The notes under the pieces: generated by a model
The model's input: only the letters and a program-made list of their open reading frames with translations
The model's database searches: none
Told to the model about the DNA's origin: nothing
Assembly: GCA_004376375.1 (NCBI GenBank)
Contig: SOJX01000155.1
Span: forward strand, 1 to 38,098
DNA: 38,098 bases
Reading direction: 5' to 3'
From: Planctomycetota bacterium
GTDB lineage: Bacteria > Planctomycetota > E44-bin39
Shown here: piece after piece, positions 8,957 to 16,680 of the stretch
How the letters are laid out: the number at the start of each line of letters is the position of its first letter
Numbering within the stretch: the first letter of the stretch is position 1
Translations under genes and position numbers: made by a program

Positions 8957-9184
8957 CGCTGCTGCTTCCCGCAGGTTTTTACCATCTACGAATTCGGAAG
9001 TGTAATAATGTCCTTTTCCTTCGGGAAGCGCCCCGAAATCAAATACGCCAAGCAGGTTTTTATGTTCCAGTTGAGACAGCGTCTGAAATTCATTTCGGAT
9101 TGTCTCAATGCGAACCTCATTGCTTTCGCCGGAAATGTGCTTTAGCGCAACTTGGAGATTATCCTGCGTTCGGTCAACAACCAA
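8957..9184 (-). pseudogene. Kinase N-lobe relic of a third Ser/Thr kinase
   Basis: The minus strand encodes DRTQDNLQVALKHI, NEFQTLSQLEHKNLLGVFDFG and YYTSEFVDGKNLREAA. These correspond to the kinase beta3 lysine, the alphaC helix and the hinge of the giant regulators (EFSILTKISHPNIAQVYDFG, FYTSEYIEGKDI). The glycine loop is missing upstream, where a TAA interrupts the frame near 9204. The catalytic loop is missing downstream, where the inverted HTH relic begins. The gene is broken on both sides. Confidence 0.75.
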
Positions 9185-9359
9185 GTAATCCGTCTTCCAG
9201 TTTATTTACCTTAGAAAAGTGACTACGCTCATATTATGCGTAAATGCTCGTCCCGGTTCACATCGTCTTCATACATGTATTCCCGAGGCCGAAGACAGGC
9301 AAAGCAAGAAAAATATGGTTGCAACAGTTGTGTTTTGTGCTTCCAATTGCGCCTCAAAT

Positions 9360-9457
9360 TGTCGAGCTGGTTCTATAAGGTAATGTAACTCATTGCCTAT
9401 AATGAGTTAATGCGAGAAATTTCGCGAAAAAATGAAAAACTTGCCATCTACTTGCCA
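9360..9457 (+). repeat. 98-bp direct repeat, copy B (attachment-site-like)
   Basis: This is the second copy of the repeat at 1461-1558. Here TTGTCGAGCTGGT (9359-9371) matches the tRNA-Val anticodon arm perfectly over 13 bp. Two CTTGCCA motifs 11 bp apart end the repeat (9439-9457). Inside is a perfect inverted repeat, TAACTCATT and AATGAGTTA with a 6-bp spacer (9386-9409), the geometry of a recombinase core. It is degraded in copy A. The rest of 9185-9662 shows no gene. Confidence 0.6.
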
Positions 9458-9662
9458 ATGTCGTTTGATAAACAAGTATCACTTTTCATCCCGTTGAAAG
9501 GTTTCTTAATTCCTTCGGCGGCGGTGTTCCAGTAAGCGGGCATTCGGCACTTACCTAACTCCAATGTCTTAGGCGACGATTGCTCGAAATCAGGTTTAAG
9601 ATAACCTTGATTAGATTATCGTTATCAAGATTCTCCGCAGGCGCTTGAAAAAATTTCTGATG

Positions 9663-10910
9663 TTAATTGTTCGTTGAGAAAGCCTGAAAGACGTGGTATG
9701 CGGGTTTCATCGCCCCGTCGGTTGAGAAGAGTCCGGACCTGGCGTGCGCGGTGCCGTCACCCCTTTCAACGAGCTTGAAGAAATAGGCTTCCGATATGTC
9801 TAGAGTATCTATAGTCCGTATGTACTGCTCGAGGCACTCGGCCTGGTACTCGTCATCGTAAGGCCCGATGAAAATATTCGGGCCGCCGAATTCGGAAGCG
9901 ATAATGGACTTGCCGGGAACGAGATCCCGCATCATTCTCACGTATGTCGGCCACTCAAGGTAATCGTCGTACAGGTGCAGGTCGAGAACGTCGAACTTCG
10001 CGTAATCGAGAACGTGGTAGATTCTTTCGGCAAAAGCAACGACCTCCGGTGAAGAGATTAATTCTGCAAGTTCGTCACCGGTGATTTTTTCATGATTGTC
10101 GTTGTAACAATAGTCGATATAACCCCTGATGGCCGCAAGGCCGTTCAGTGAACTGATAACGAACCCTCCCAGCACCACCTCGCAGTCCGGGCTGTGTTCC
10201 TTTACCAGATCATAAACGATGTTGTTGTACTTCACGTAGTCCGACGCGCTTCCGGCGAAAAAATATTCGAGCTGCCATTCGTTGCCGAACTGGATTCTGT
10301 CGATTTTGCCCGGATAACGTTTGAGGATTTCAGTTATGTAATTTACGAAATCCGCATCGTCCTTGAAAAGACAGGATCTTCCGTTATTCGGTTCCGCCGC
10401 CGCCCAGTCGGGAGCAAAAGGTTTTATCGTGATGAGTACGGATACGTCGTTTTCCCTGAGGAAATTGATGCGTGCGTCGAGCGGCTCCCACTTGAACTGG
10501 CCCTTGACGGGCTCGCGGTTCGACCAGTCTTCACTGAACCTTGCGTAGTGAACATTGAGCGCTTCCAGGTGGGGCCGGGTGAATTCCCTCTGCGCGCTGT
10601 CCGATATCGGAGGAAATGAAAGCCCCAGCTCCACGTTTTCAAGCACGTATTCACCGCCGGTAGATGTAGAACCAGTCCCGGTTCCGGTGCCTGTCGATGT
10701 ACCAGTATTTGTCGACGTGCCGGTGTCGGTATCTGTTGACGTACCCGTACCCGTAGACGTGCCGGTTCCGGACCCGGTACTCGTACCGCCGGTGTTATTT
10801 GGTGAATACTTGAATTGCGCTTTCTTTTCTCCGCTGCAGCCGCCGGGAATTAATACTGAAAATATAATGAGGCAGCTGAGAATGAATCCAAAGCTTGAAA
10901 AACGCTTCAT
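9663..10910 (-). CDS. Lipoprotein with TIM-barrel glycoside hydrolase-like domain
   Basis: The 415-residue product begins with a lipoprotein leader (MKRFSSFGFILSCLIIFSVLIPGGC, Cys25). The start is taken at the second of two ATGs, 5 nt after GGAGG. A stalk of Thr/Gly/Ser/Asp repeats (about 40-85) follows. About 90-415 resembles clan A glycosidases (GH5/GH39-like): HYARFSEDW, a candidate acid/base Glu in FGNEWQ (near 211) and a candidate nucleophile Glu in ASEFGGPN (near 340), with LHLYDDY between them. It would cut or bind a polysaccharide at the outer surface. The substrate cannot be read from the sequence. It is the last gene of the eight-gene lipoprotein run, 44 bp after the kelch gene. The assignment rests on these motifs, not on a database match. 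Confidence 0.75.
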   Translation of the reverse strand: MKRFSSFGFILSCLIIFSVLIPGGCSGEKKAQFKYSPNNTGGTSTGSGTGTSTGTGTSTDTDTGTSTNTGTSTGTGTGTGSTSTGGEYVLENVELGLSFPPISDSAQREFTRPHLEALNVHYARFSEDWSNREPVKGQFKWEPLDARINFLRENDVSVLITIKPFAPDWAAAEPNNGRSCLFKDDADFVNYITEILKRYPGKIDRIQFGNEWQLEYFFAGSASDYVKYNNIVYDLVKEHSPDCEVVLGGFVISSLNGLAAIRGYIDYCYNDNHEKITGDELAELISSPEVVAFAERIYHVLDYAKFDVLDLHLYDDYLEWPTYVRMMRDLVPGKSIIASEFGGPNIFIGPYDDEYQAECLEQYIRTIDTLDISEAYFFKLVERGDGTAHARSGLFSTDGAMKPAYHVFQAFSTNN

Positions 10911-10954
10911 CATTTCCTCCAGCGCGGCAGGAAAGCTTCCCGGATGAACGCCGG

Positions 10955-12052
10955 TCATTGCCTTGCCTTGTACTCCCAGGTCTGGTTGAGCCATCCGTCC
11001 TGGTTGTTGGCGCCGCCGAAGAAGACGAGCACCTCGCGCACCGGGTCGTAGGCCATGTTGCCGTTATAGGTCACCGGAATAGGTTTCGGCTCGTCGTTCT
11101 GAACAATCCACCTGTCGGTATGGAACTCGCACGTCAGTCCCGCGGTTGATGTTCCGGTGTAACCGCCGAACCTGACGCCAATGCCGAGCGCGAAGTGAAA
11201 CCCCATCGATTCGGTATAGAAAAAATGGTTTTCCAATGTATTGAGATTGCCTGCCGGTGTTCTATCGATCCAGTCAGCCCCGTTCCAGTAATAGACGTCA
11301 CTGGACACGCCGCCGCGGCTGTTGATTCTCCCTCCGTGAATGAAGGGTCCGCCGAACCCTCCTGCGAACCGTGGGGCCGGTTTCGTGGAGGGGCTGAGTT
11401 CCCGCCAGCCGCTCCCGGTCCATTCCCACGTATCGCCAAGGATGTTATCTTCGCCCAGGCCGCCGAAGAGGATGACCTGCGAGCCCGTCCAGGTAAGAAC
11501 GTGGTCAGCGCGCGGTGGAGGACTGCCCGTAAGCGAAGCCTTTGTCCAGTCCGAGCCGTCCCAGAGCCACGTTTCATCCGTCGGAACAGACCGGGAAGCA
11601 TTGTCCGGGTCCGTGACGAACCCGCCGAACATCACGACCTGCGCGCCGTCCCAGGCTATCCGGGTATAATATCGTGCCGATGTCGGGTTGGCGCCGCCCG
11701 ACTTTCTCCACGTGGTTCCATCGTATCGGTATGTGTCGTTTCGTGCGTTGCCGACTCCGTCTATTCCGCCGTAAAGGAGGATACCTGTACCGTCCCACGC
11801 CATGGTATGGTAGCTGAGCCCGCCTGGCTTCGATGCGGGATTCGCCTTCTGCCAGATGCCAGTCGGGACAGTACTCGTCGACGTGGGGGGGCCCGACCCG
11901 GTGCCCGTACCGCCGCCCGTATTGCCACCGCCTCCAGTGCCAGCGGGAGGCAGGGAATAATAGGTCGGGGCGCTTTCATTGCCGCAGCCGGACATGAGCA
12001 GGCACATCACCGCAACAGTCGTAGCGCAAAGTAAAAAGCCTGTGTATTTCAT
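10955..12052 (-). CDS. Kelch-repeat lipoprotein
   Basis: The start at 12052 lies 7 nt after GGGGAG and opens a lipoprotein leader (MKYTGFLLCATTVAVMCLLMSGC). A short Gly/Thr/Ser/Pro stalk leads into a beta-propeller of galactose-oxidase/kelch type. Repeated blades have hydrophobic-GG motifs and W-containing loops (MAWDGTGILLYGG, IAWDGAQVVMFGG, LTWTGSQVILFGG, MAYDPVREVLVFFGG), about six blades. Such propellers on lipid anchors usually bind protein or glycan; no enzymatic residues are evident. It lies between the CLCA-like peptidase (26 bp gap) and the glycosidase gene in the same run. Its leader differs more from the common PGCG leader than its neighbours' do. Confidence 0.85.
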   Translation of the reverse strand: MKYTGFLLCATTVAVMCLLMSGCGNESAPTYYSLPPAGTGGGGNTGGGTGTGSGPPTSTSTVPTGIWQKANPASKPGGLSYHTMAWDGTGILLYGGIDGVGNARNDTYRYDGTTWRKSGGANPTSARYYTRIAWDGAQVVMFGGFVTDPDNASRSVPTDETWLWDGSDWTKASLTGSPPPRADHVLTWTGSQVILFGGLGEDNILGDTWEWTGSGWRELSPSTKPAPRFAGGFGGPFIHGGRINSRGGVSSDVYYWNGADWIDRTPAGNLNTLENHFFYTESMGFHFALGIGVRFGGYTGTSTAGLTCEFHTDRWIVQNDEPKPIPVTYNGNMAYDPVREVLVFFGGANNQDGWLNQTWEYKARQ

Positions 12053-12078
12053 TGGCGCTTCTCCCCGGTCATGTCCAA

Positions 12079-12819
12079 TCAGTTTTCGATAGTGATATTT
12101 ATGTCGGGCGGGTTCCCCGGATCTTTGCCGGTATGTGTCCAGCCAGGGAAAGTTGTCAGAAGGTGTTGTTCCCAGCATTTACCGCTGCTCATGCAGTCTG
12201 TCTCGTCGCAATAATGCCTGTTGAGCCTGCCGGTGGTGTTGTTTGCCATGTTGCAGATGGAGCAGCTGTATTCCTCGGTGTGAATTCCCAGCGCATAATG
12301 TCCCCATTCATGCAGAAAGACGTGCTCAACGGGCGTGACATCCAGTTCTATGTACGAATCCGAGCCGAGATGAGTTTTTCCGCATCCGTAACCTTTCGGC
12401 ATGAATATGATTTTTTCATCCGTACGGGCCACGCCTGAGCGGATAGTCATGTCGCCCATCATGCCCTGGCCTTCTGTTGATTTGTAAAGGCCGATGTTGC
12501 AGGTCCTCATGTGGTCGGCATATGATTCCATCCCCGCCGCATCCTGCTTGGCCTCGATAAGAACATTGATATACCACACTTTGTCCGCAGACCCGCCTGT
12601 GCCTCCACCGCTACCCGTACCGCTACCGGTGCCGCTACCGGTGCCGCTACCGGTGCCGGTTCCAGTACCGGTTCCGCCACCGCCACCGCCGTTGCTGCCA
12701 CCGCCTCCGGAAGAGGTAGCTGCGCCGCGGCCGGATTTGTGGCTTCCGCCGCAACCGGGCACGGCGAGAATAAAGCTAATTGCCGCTGAAATAATGACGA
12801 GGATGGCAAGTCGCTTCAT
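12079..12819 (-). CDS. Lipoprotein with CLCA-like zinc metallopeptidase domain (1)
   Basis: The leader MKRLAILVIISAAISFILAVPGC and the GSHKSGR segment match the other lipoproteins of the run. A long stalk of GTGTGS units follows (about 35-78). The outer domain contains YKSTEGQGMMGDM, GCGKTHLGSDSYIEL and the zinc motif HEWGHYALGIHTEEY. HExxH followed seven residues later by a Glu pair recalls the N-terminal metallopeptidase of the CLCA family. Six cysteines after the motif suggest disulfides outside the cytoplasm. The tail WTHTGKDPGNPPDINITIE is shared with the paralogue at 13605. The likely role is a surface-anchored protease; its substrate is unknown. The family call is from memory of motif order and is moderate. 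Confidence 0.75.
   Translation of the reverse strand: MKRLAILVIISAAISFILAVPGCGGSHKSGRGAATSSGGGGSNGGGGGGTGTGTGTGSGTGSGTGSGTGSGGGTGGSADKVWYINVLIEAKQDAAGMESYADHMRTCNIGLYKSTEGQGMMGDMTIRSGVARTDEKIIFMPKGYGCGKTHLGSDSYIELDVTPVEHVFLHEWGHYALGIHTEEYSCSICNMANNTTGRLNRHYCDETDCMSSGKCWEQHLLTTFPGWTHTGKDPGNPPDINITIEN
12605..12670 (-). repeat. 12-bp tandem repeat encoding Gly-Thr/Ser stalk
   Basis: The plus strand shows repeated CCGCTACCGGTG units, which on the coding strand give alternating GTGS. Exact codon repetition over several units points to expansion by replication slippage, as in the stalk of the CAP lipoprotein at 7448. Confidence 0.7.
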
Positions 12820-12891
12820 AGCTTTCCTCCCTGACTTTTAGATTCGCAGCTCGACATGACGAAAACCAGACAGAGGGCCGTCATAATGTTT

Positions 12892-13569
12892 CTACTGTGA
12901 AGCGTGGAATGCGTATTTCTCATTCACACTGATGCCTGCACCGTGGCGTGTATTCCCGTCGGCCAGAAGCTGTGCACGGTGCGGTGGGCTGTTTTTCCAA
13001 CAATTGACGATCCCGCTGGGAGAAGAACAAACACCCTGGGCAGCGGATTCCAATACAGGGCCGATTCCCAGGAACCTGCCTCGTTCGTTACAAATGTTGT
13101 AATCTTTCGGTGAGGCTTTTGCCCCGTGTCCGAAATAGCCCTGTTGCTCGCAGTCGTACGCGTGGCTGCGTTCGCAATCCGCTATTCCATCGTCCCAGGT
13201 CCAAAGATGCAGGCCGTTTTCAGCGCGAAATTCGTTGATCAGTTCGGCGACTTTTTGTTCGTCTGCGGTTCCCCCGACCATTCTCGGGGCCTCGGGTGCG
13301 GATGCAAGGCCCACATCTATGTTCCCGGGCACGGTTTCTCCTGTTGCCGTGCCGCCACCTGTACCGCTGCCGCCGCCGCCAGTGCCCGTGCCACCGTTAC
13401 CTCCGCCGGAGCCTGTGCCCGTTCCACTACCGGTGCCACCGCTACCACCCCCGCCTCCTGCAGAAGGAGTTGCGCTGCGGCTGGACTTGTGGCTTTTGCC
13501 GCATCCCGGTGCTGCGAAAACAAGTGCAAGAATCATTACGATGATGATAGAAATGGCATTTTTTTTCAT
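12892..13569 (-). CDS. CAP/SCP-domain lipoprotein with glycine-rich stalk
   Basis: The ATG at 13569 follows GAGAGGA and starts the common leader (MKKNAISIIIVMILALVFAAPGC, then GKSHKSSRSA). A Gly/Ser/Thr stalk of about 45 residues leads to a CAP domain: ELINEFRAENGLHLWTWDD, the His of RSHAYDCEQQGYFGHG, WKNSPPHRAQLL and HGAGISVNEKYAFHASQ. The conserved His/Glu pocket residues of CAP proteins appear partly present. Added cysteines suggest disulfides. CAP proteins are secreted and bind lipids, glycans or act as toxins; no specific role is implied here. Only 35 bp separate it from the upstream peptidase gene. Confidence 0.85.
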   Translation of the reverse strand: MKKNAISIIIVMILALVFAAPGCGKSHKSSRSATPSAGGGGGSGGTGSGTGTGSGGGNGGTGTGGGGSGTGGGTATGETVPGNIDVGLASAPEAPRMVGGTADEQKVAELINEFRAENGLHLWTWDDGIADCERSHAYDCEQQGYFGHGAKASPKDYNICNERGRFLGIGPVLESAAQGVCSSPSGIVNCWKNSPPHRAQLLADGNTRHGAGISVNEKYAFHASQ

Positions 13570-13604
13570 GATGTCCTCTCCGTCAGGTTCGTGGAAACAG
13601 GTCG

Positions 13605-14384
13605 CTACTCCTCGATTGTCACCGTGCATTCGGGGGCCGGGCTCGAAGGCGGCTGGCCGGTATGTGTCCAGTCGCGCGTTATGCCGTTGAAACCATTTTT
13701 ATAGAGCGGCAGTATGAAGTTCCCCCAGCAGTCGGCCATGCTCGTACTGCTGGTGATGCAGGTCTTGTCGTCGCAGTAAAGATAGTCTTTGCCGCCGGTC
13801 CCGCTGCACATGTTGCAGTTCCTGCAGTCGTATTCTTCGCCGTACTTTTTCATGAAGTGATGCCCGAACTCGTGCATGAACGTGTGCTTGCTGAACTTGC
13901 CGGCCAGATGGATAATACCGTTGGCGTCGTGATAGCCGGTCATGCCCGTGCTCGGATCGACGAATCCGCTATCCAGATTCTCAATAACCACGGAACCCGA
14001 CTTGGGCGAGGCCCCATTAAGGTTCTTTACGACGTGGTTCCTGAAAAACATCTGGCCCTCGGTGGCTTTCCAGACCGCGCCGGTCAGCTCCCCCTTGACT
14101 CTGTCGGCCAGGGCTTCGAGCCAGGCCCTTGACGCGGTGGGTACTACGCCCCATTCGTAGTCCCATGGCATGGCATCCGCCGGGCTGCCTCCCGTTCCGC
14201 TTCCGCTGCCGCTTCCCGTGCCGCTTCCGGTACCGGTGCCGCCTCCTCCGTTACCGGTGCTGCCGCCGCCGTAACCGGAGGAACCGCCGCTGCGGCTTGA
14301 CTTGTGGCTGCCGCCGCAGCCCGGCATGGTCAGAGCCAGTGCAAGTATCGTTGCGATAATTACAGGAGCGTAGATCTGTTTCAT
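13605..14384 (-). CDS. Lipoprotein with CLCA-like zinc metallopeptidase domain (2)
   Basis: The start at 14384 has GAGGAG 7 nt upstream. The leader (MKQIYAPVIIATILALALTMPGC) and GSHKSSRSG segment are of the common type, followed by a Gly/Ser/Thr stalk. The outer domain holds VWKATEGQMFFRN, MHEFGHHFMKKYGEEYDC (HExxH plus a downstream Glu pair), paired cysteines (CRNCNMC, YCDDKTC) and the tail RDWTHTGQPPSSPAP. Motif order and tail match the paralogue at 12079, so the pair arose by duplication and diverged strongly. CLCA-type metallopeptidases cleave extracellular or their own polypeptide chains; here the partner is unknown. Confidence 0.75.
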   Translation of the reverse strand: MKQIYAPVIIATILALALTMPGCGGSHKSSRSGGSSGYGGGSTGNGGGGTGTGSGTGSGSGSGTGGSPADAMPWDYEWGVVPTASRAWLEALADRVKGELTGAVWKATEGQMFFRNHVVKNLNGASPKSGSVVIENLDSGFVDPSTGMTGYHDANGIIHLAGKFSKHTFMHEFGHHFMKKYGEEYDCRNCNMCSGTGGKDYLYCDDKTCITSSTSMADCWGNFILPLYKNGFNGITRDWTHTGQPPSSPAPECTVTIEE

Positions 14385-14437
14385 GTTATCTCCTCTTTGA
14401 ATCGCACGTAGCACTCGGCCTTGTGCACTGCGTTTTA

Positions 14438-15238
14438 TTACTCACCGAAAATCAGGACCCACCATACGCAGCCGTTGCCGACCTCGGCCAGCCCGACGCC
14501 GAGCAGTTTTTTGCTTCTATTGGCGCCTGTTCCGGTCTGGTAGAACACCCCCTGTCTCATGGTGCCGTTGTTGGATGAATGCCACTTGCCCGCCTCGTAG
14601 AGCTGAGGCTGCTCGACCGTCGGGTCGGATTCTGCGCTCTGTATGTACTTTGACGTTTCCAGCCCGGCAAGCCACATGGGTTCCCCGGCGAAATTCTGGT
14701 AGCCGAACCTGGTGCCCTTCGGCGACCCGCCGCCCGCTAGCGCTTCAGCTTCCGCCTGGGCCTCGTCACCGAGCGCGTCGTTCCAGGTGAACGTGGTGCT
14801 CCACGTCATCTGCGAGTTTTCCCCTTTCCAGGGATAACCGTCGTACGCGGTGTGGGAAGCATAAGTCTGCCTCTCGATGTTTATGTACTCGAACATCTCC
14901 ATGCGCGATCCGACGCAGAGATGGTCCTTCTTGGGATGATCCCATGGCCCGCCGCCGAAAAAATCCATGCATGGCAGAGGAGTGGTGGCCTTCTTCGCGT
15001 CCTCGCTGACATAGTTCGGGTCTCTTGTGCCGGTGCCGCCCCCGCCAGTACCGCCACCACCGTTACCTCCGCCGCCGGTACCGCCGGTACCGCCCCCGCC
15101 GGTTCCGCCTCCGCCACCGGAGCTGCCCCCTCCACCTGCAATGCCGCTGCTTGATTTCTTGCCACTTCCGCAGCCGGGTAAAGCCAGGGCCAGGGCGAAT
15201 GCACTCACGATGACGACAAGAACTATGAGCTGTTTCAT
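14438..15238 (-). CDS. Lipoprotein with divergent CAP-like domain
   Basis: The common leader (MKQLIVLVVIVSAFALALALPGC, then GSGKKSSSG) leads to a nearly pure Gly stalk with interspersed Thr. The outer domain starts near residue 85 and has MFEYINIERQTY, then FTWNDALGDEAQAEAEALAGG, and ends with LLGVGLAEVGNGCVWWVLIFGE. This order of N-terminal helix, 'W..L...A...A' helix and closing strand fits a CAP/SCP domain, though the usual histidines are not obvious, so it may bind rather than catalyse. It lies 15 bp after the STAS gene in the lipoprotein run. Confidence 0.65.
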   Translation of the reverse strand: MKQLIVLVVIVSAFALALALPGCGSGKKSSSGIAGGGGSSGGGGGTGGGGTGGTGGGGNGGGGTGGGGTGTRDPNYVSEDAKKATTPLPCMDFFGGGPWDHPKKDHLCVGSRMEMFEYINIERQTYASHTAYDGYPWKGENSQMTWSTTFTWNDALGDEAQAEAEALAGGGSPKGTRFGYQNFAGEPMWLAGLETSKYIQSAESDPTVEQPQLYEAGKWHSSNNGTMRQGVFYQTGTGANRSKKLLGVGLAEVGNGCVWWVLIFGE

Positions 15239-15253
15239 GGTTTCTTCCTCCTG

Positions 15254-15586
15254 TTACGATGCGATATGATGACGATCACCTGATGAATTCGGGGACGCGG
15301 CGCATGCAATAACCGCGAGTTCCTCGTCGCTTACACCCAGCATTGGCGGAATAACCTCCACCTTCAGGTTTCCGTTCTGTCTGCGTATCCAGTGAAAAAT
15401 CCGGATACCGAGGGAATCGAGTGAAGTGGTTTCCCTGAGGTCGAGCATGATATCGTTTCCACCCCACCTTGCAGCCGTCTGTAAAAGCTCGAGTCCTTCT
15501 CTGGCTGCATGCCCGGTGAGCTTTCCGGCAACCCTCATCCGGAGCTGTCCTTCGTTCGTAAAGGCAATTGAAAATGACGTCCTCAT
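15254..15586 (-). CDS. STAS-domain protein (anti-sigma antagonist-like)
   Basis: This 110-residue soluble protein is the only gene of the run without a signal peptide. The pattern LRMRVAGKLTGHAAREGLELLQTAARWGGNDIMLDLRE, then TSLDSLGIRIFHWI, follows the STAS fold of SpoIIAA-like antagonists: strand, helix, strand with buried Asp, and a loop ending in the DSxG(L/I) motif. In SpoIIAA the Ser of that motif is phosphorylated by a partner kinase; here SLDSLG retains serines. It may carry a phospho-signal from one of the Ser/Thr kinases or serve a partner-switching module. It sits between two lipoprotein genes with gaps of 27 and 15 bp, so co-expression is likely. Function is inferred from fold only. 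Confidence 0.7.
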   Translation of the reverse strand: MRTSFSIAFTNEGQLRMRVAGKLTGHAAREGLELLQTAARWGGNDIMLDLRETTSLDSLGIRIFHWIRRQNGNLKVEVIPPMLGVSDEELAVIACAASPNSSGDRHHIAS

Positions 15587-15613
15587 TACATGGTCTCCTA
15601 TTGCCCAAGGCGA

Positions 15614-16489
15614 TTACTGCCTCGTTTTCCCCGGGAAAAACTCGAGCGCCGTCATGAACTGGTTCTGATTACCGTGGATATTGCTTCCGGGCCCGCTGTA
15701 CGGCGCGTCGTCGGGCAGGCGGTATCCTGCGTCGCGCATGGCCTGGACAACCTGCTCCGCGAGCGCCATCTGCCCGCCCGGGCCGACGTTCCCCCACGGC
15801 GCGAAGCCGAGCTGGGCAGCCGTTTTCGCCGGTTTCCAGCCTGATATCTCCGACGTAATATCGTTTGCCCAGTAGGCCGCGAAGTAGGATTGCCTGAGGT
15901 TCGAAAGATTTGCCGCTCCGCCTGTCCCGGCCGACTCGCCGAGAAGATAGGTCTTGTCATTACTAATGTTGTATTGTGTCCGAATATCAGCCATGACGTC
16001 TGCGCCGGCCTGGCCGTTGCCCCTGTATGTCTGGCCGTCGAGTACGCCGCAGATGAAGCTGCCCATGCCGACCATACCGACCAGCTGCTTGATGTTGGTG
16101 GTCATCGTGTCTGCGCCTTCGGTCCCGCTGTAGACAATGAGAAGCTCTGCCGGATTACTATCGCTGTAGGAAAGGGGAACGACAATGTTATATGTAATCC
16201 CGCTTGAAGTGGTTACTCCGTTTTTTCCGCTTCCGCCGCCGGAGCCGGCAGACGAACCGCCGAAGGGAGGCTGAACTGAACCGCCCCCGGTACCGCCTCC
16301 TCCGCCGGTGCCTCCACCTCCGGTGCTGCCCCCGCCTCCGCCGTTACCGCTGCCGGTGCCGCCGGTACCACCGCCACCGGACGTAGAAGAACCGGTCCGG
16401 CTGGACTTATTGCTGCTTCCACAGCCGGGCATGGCGAAGATCAGGCTGAAGGCTGCTGCGATGATGACAAGAATAACAATCCGTTTCAT
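15614..16489 (-). CDS. Lipoprotein with alpha/beta-hydrolase (esterase-like) domain
   Basis: This first gene of the lipoprotein run starts at 16489 after GGGGAAAG. The leader MKRIVILVIIAAAFSLIFAMPGC is almost that of the CAP lipoprotein at 7295. A Gly/Ser/Thr stalk to about residue 90 is followed by NIVVPLSY, ELLIVYSGTEGADT, ICGVLDGQTYRGN and YLLGESAGTGGAANL. The last is a GxSxG-type nucleophile elbow preceded by a strand, as in poly(3-hydroxybutyrate) depolymerase/feruloyl-esterase-like hydrolases. A late His (IHGNQNQF) could complete the triad. A surface-held esterase or peptidase is probable; its substrate is not deducible. The sigma54-type element at 16557-16570 lies 67 nt upstream. Confidence 0.8.
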   Translation of the reverse strand: MKRIVILVIIAAAFSLIFAMPGCGSSNKSSRTGSSTSGGGGTGGTGSGNGGGGGSTGGGGTGGGGGTGGGSVQPPFGGSSAGSGGGSGKNGVTTSSGITYNIVVPLSYSDSNPAELLIVYSGTEGADTMTTNIKQLVGMVGMGSFICGVLDGQTYRGNGQAGADVMADIRTQYNISNDKTYLLGESAGTGGAANLSNLRQSYFAAYWANDITSEISGWKPAKTAAQLGFAPWGNVGPGGQMALAEQVVQAMRDAGYRLPDDAPYSGPGSNIHGNQNQFMTALEFFPGKTRQ

Positions 16490-16556
16490 GTTCTTTCCCC
16501 TTACACCAGAATGCAGGATAGTTGTCAGGAATTGTCAAAGCACATTTGATATATTC

Positions 16557-16570
16557 GCAAAATACATACC
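16557..16570 (-). promoter_or_regulatory. Sigma54-type (-24/-12) promoter, locus 2
   Basis: On the minus strand the sequence is GGTATGTATTTTGC, with GG and TTGC at sigma54 spacing, identical over 14 bp to the element at 7220-7233. Flanks outside the 14 bases differ, so this is not simply a duplicated segment. It lies 67 nt from the first lipoprotein start codon. Confidence 0.65.
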
Positions 16571-16680
16571 GATACGGTTCCAAAGGGGGAATAATGGCGC
16601 AACCATCTTGTAATTATGGAGTTAGGGCTGAGGTGTACCTGGGATTAGATGAATAGATAGGCTGCTAATGTGTCTTTTAT

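Noticed and set aside
9600..9629. Terminator after the lipoprotein run
   Set aside because: CTTGAT/ATCAAG can pair, but the stem is short and AT-rich and no U-tract follows on the minus strand.
12494..12841. Proline-rich plus-strand frames opposite lipoprotein stalks (also 13235-13690, 15027-15269, 16308-16613)
   Set aside because: Poly-Pro/Val results from reading the Gly-Thr stalk codons backwards; the minus strand has leaders and ribosome sites.
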